In this document: positions 4,595-5,637 of the stretch, in pieces | Layout of the letters: each line of letters opens with the position of its first letter | How positions within the stretch are numbered: position 1 is the stretch's first letter | DNA from: Ferruginibacter sp. | GTDB taxonomy: Bacteria; Bacteroidota; Bacteroidia; Chitinophagales; Chitinophagaceae | Length of the DNA stretch: 5,637 nt | Assembly (NCBI GenBank): GCA_025352435.1 | Contig: JANXTN010000093.1 | Coordinates: 1-5,637, forward strand | Reading direction: 5' to 3' | Program-made: the position numbers and the translations under genes | The notes under the pieces: model-generated | The model's database searches: none | The model's input: only the letters and a program-made list of their open reading frames with translations | What the model was told of the DNA's origin: nothing

Positions 4595-5637
4595 CTAATT
4601 CACAAATATCTGTCGTAGGCTGTTGGTTGATCCATCCCGTGATCTTATTGTAAGTTGATAAATGCCAGCAGTTTTCAGGTTACCTAAAGAGATTTTCTTA
4701 TTAAAAATTACTGTTGATACATTTACTTCACCATTGTAAAATACCTGGCCAAGTTTATTGGTTATTTTAATGTCGTATGTGCCCAAAGGTTTATTTACAA
4801 ACACAAGATTCATTTCTTTGTCAATTACCGGGTTAGGATATACACTAATAGAAGGTGTTAAATTCAACGCCTCTACTTTTACTTTAGCGCTATATTGAAT
4901 CTTTCCATCTTTATTAAGTGCTTTTATGCGATAATAACTAGCCGTAAACAGAGGATTGGCATCCAGATAATCATAATCAGCTTTTACACCATTATTATAT
5001 AATGGAGCTTTTACGGAGAGGCTGTTGAAAATTGTTCCATCGGTACTTCTTTCTAAAGTATAATTCGTAACATTAATCTCATTTTCAACTTTCCAGGTTA
5101 CTGATATTGTCTTATCAGTTTTGCGTGAAGCAGTTATACCTATTAACTTTACGGGTAAGATTACTTTGGTGAAAATAATTTTAAATCTATCCGGAGCAAT
5201 AGAGGCGGCATTGTTATCAACCTCAAAGTTAATATCCGTATTGCCACTTATTGCAAGCGGAGTTTTAGTACTTAAAAACTTATCCCATAACCAAGCTTCA
5301 ACACCTGCTTGTTCCATATTTTCCATATTTATACTCCATGTGTAAGATAATTGCTTGGCTCCTGAAAAGTTTAGGTGCATTGTATCAGCGGCTGTGGGCA
5401 ATTGCCTGCGCTCCACTGCCAGTATTTTACCTGAGCGGATAAAGCCTGTATTTACGCCTTCATTGATGAATTTGTTTGCATCATCAAAGTTTACTTCATT
5501 ACTGTATTCATCACCAAAAATTGCTAGGGCTCCGTCTAATAATATTTTGGCAGCACCTACAGTACCTCCCTTAAGCGTAGTCTGAATAATAGGGATTTCC
5601 GAATTTAATCTTTGAGTGCGTGAGGCTAATTTACTTA
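4595..5637 (-). CDS. Secreted protein with FN3-like module and T9SS C-terminal sorting domain (5' truncated by window edge)
   Basis: Only the last 346 residues are visible: the frame stays open through the right edge, so the start and signal peptide lie outside. A GTG at 5416 lies in mid-protein and is not a convincing start. Counting from the edge, residues about 1-155 are an unassigned extracellular-looking region (with LLDGALAIFGDE and LSYTWSINMENM). Residues 160-258 resemble the fibronectin-III-like module common in Bacteroidota secreted proteins: LPVKLIGITA, ITVTW-like ISVTWKVENE, YTLERSTDG, then SYYRIKALNKDGK. Residues 260-346 form a T9SS type A sorting domain, with SVYPNPV near its start (264-270), KITNKLGQV, and GIYQLTI (324-330) close to the C-terminus. 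The protein should cross the outer membrane by the type IX system, with the domain cleaved after export. The family could be an adhesin or enzyme; the visible part carries no catalytic domain I can name. Confidence 0.88.
   Translation of the reverse strand, partial: SKLASRTQRLNSEIPIIQTTLKGGTVGAAKILLDGALAIFGDEYSNEVNFDDANKFINEGVNTGFIRSGKILAVERRQLPTAADTMHLNFSGAKQLSYTWSINMENMEQAGVEAWLWDKFLSTKTPLAISGNTDINFEVDNNAASIAPDRFKIIFTKVILPVKLIGITASRKTDKTISVTWKVENEINVTNYTLERSTDGTIFNSLSVKAPLYNNGVKADYDYLDANPLFTASYYRIKALNKDGKIQYSAKVKVEALNLTPSISVYPNPVIDKEMNLVFVNKPLGTYDIKITNKLGQVFYNGEVNVSTVIFNKKISLGNLKTAGIYQLTIRSRDGSTNSLRQIFVN

Noticed and set aside
5355..5585. Plus-strand 76-codon frame at the right end
   Set aside because: It is antisense to the open T9SS protein frame, which shows coherent domain sequence.
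1..5637. A defence, toxin-antitoxin or mobile-element system
   Set aside because: No transposase, integrase, nuclease, helicase, reverse transcriptase or toxin-like gene is visible, and neighbouring genes are mostly separate transcription units with ordinary functions.

Overview
The window looks like chromosomal DNA of a member of the Bacteroidota, plausibly a Chitinophagaceae-like organism. The family placement is inference. The phylum rests on several signs: an AT-rich genome with A-rich leaders lacking clear Shine-Dalgarno sites, lipoprotein signals ending in Ser-Cys, a C-terminal domain of the type IX secretion (T9SS) kind, a TAnnTTTG-type -7 promoter element, and a long heptamer tandem repeat in an intergenic region.

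Layout. Positions 1-98 are a (AACATTG)n tandem repeat that runs off the left edge and ends just upstream of rpe (107-757, +), ribulose-5-phosphate 3-epimerase. A 157-bp gap with a REP-like inverted-repeat element (about 811-865) leads to an NADP-type short-chain dehydrogenase (915-1646, +). This gene converges on a SnoaL-like lipoprotein (1702-2265, -) across a strong terminator hairpin (1652-1681). The 248-bp gap 2266-2513 is very AT-rich on its left side and holds a second strong bidirectional hairpin (2461-2495). Next comes an alpha/beta hydrolase of the hormone-sensitive-lipase type with a lipoprotein signal (2514-3644, -). The gap 3645-3930 holds candidate promoters and a short minus-strand reading frame that may be a gene remnant. 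A small cupin gene follows (3931-4290, +), then a 304-bp gene-free stretch with a terminator hairpin (4427-4469). The window ends inside a large secreted protein (4595 to the right edge, -), of which only the C-terminal 346 residues are visible: a fibronectin-III-like module and a T9SS sorting domain.

How the genes relate. Most genes are separated by terminators or opposed in direction, so this looks like single-gene transcription units and not one operon or one pathway. rpe is central metabolism (pentose phosphate pathway). The SDR and cupin are generic cytosolic enzymes or binding proteins. The two lipoproteins and the T9SS protein act outside the cytoplasm. I found no defence system, CRISPR array, tRNA, rRNA, transposase or phage gene. 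The most noteworthy features are the heptamer array next to rpe, the alternative hairpins at 811-865, the possible gene tail at 3775-3891, and two start positions that the longest reading frames would misplace (the cupin and the T9SS protein). No clearly new biological system is visible.
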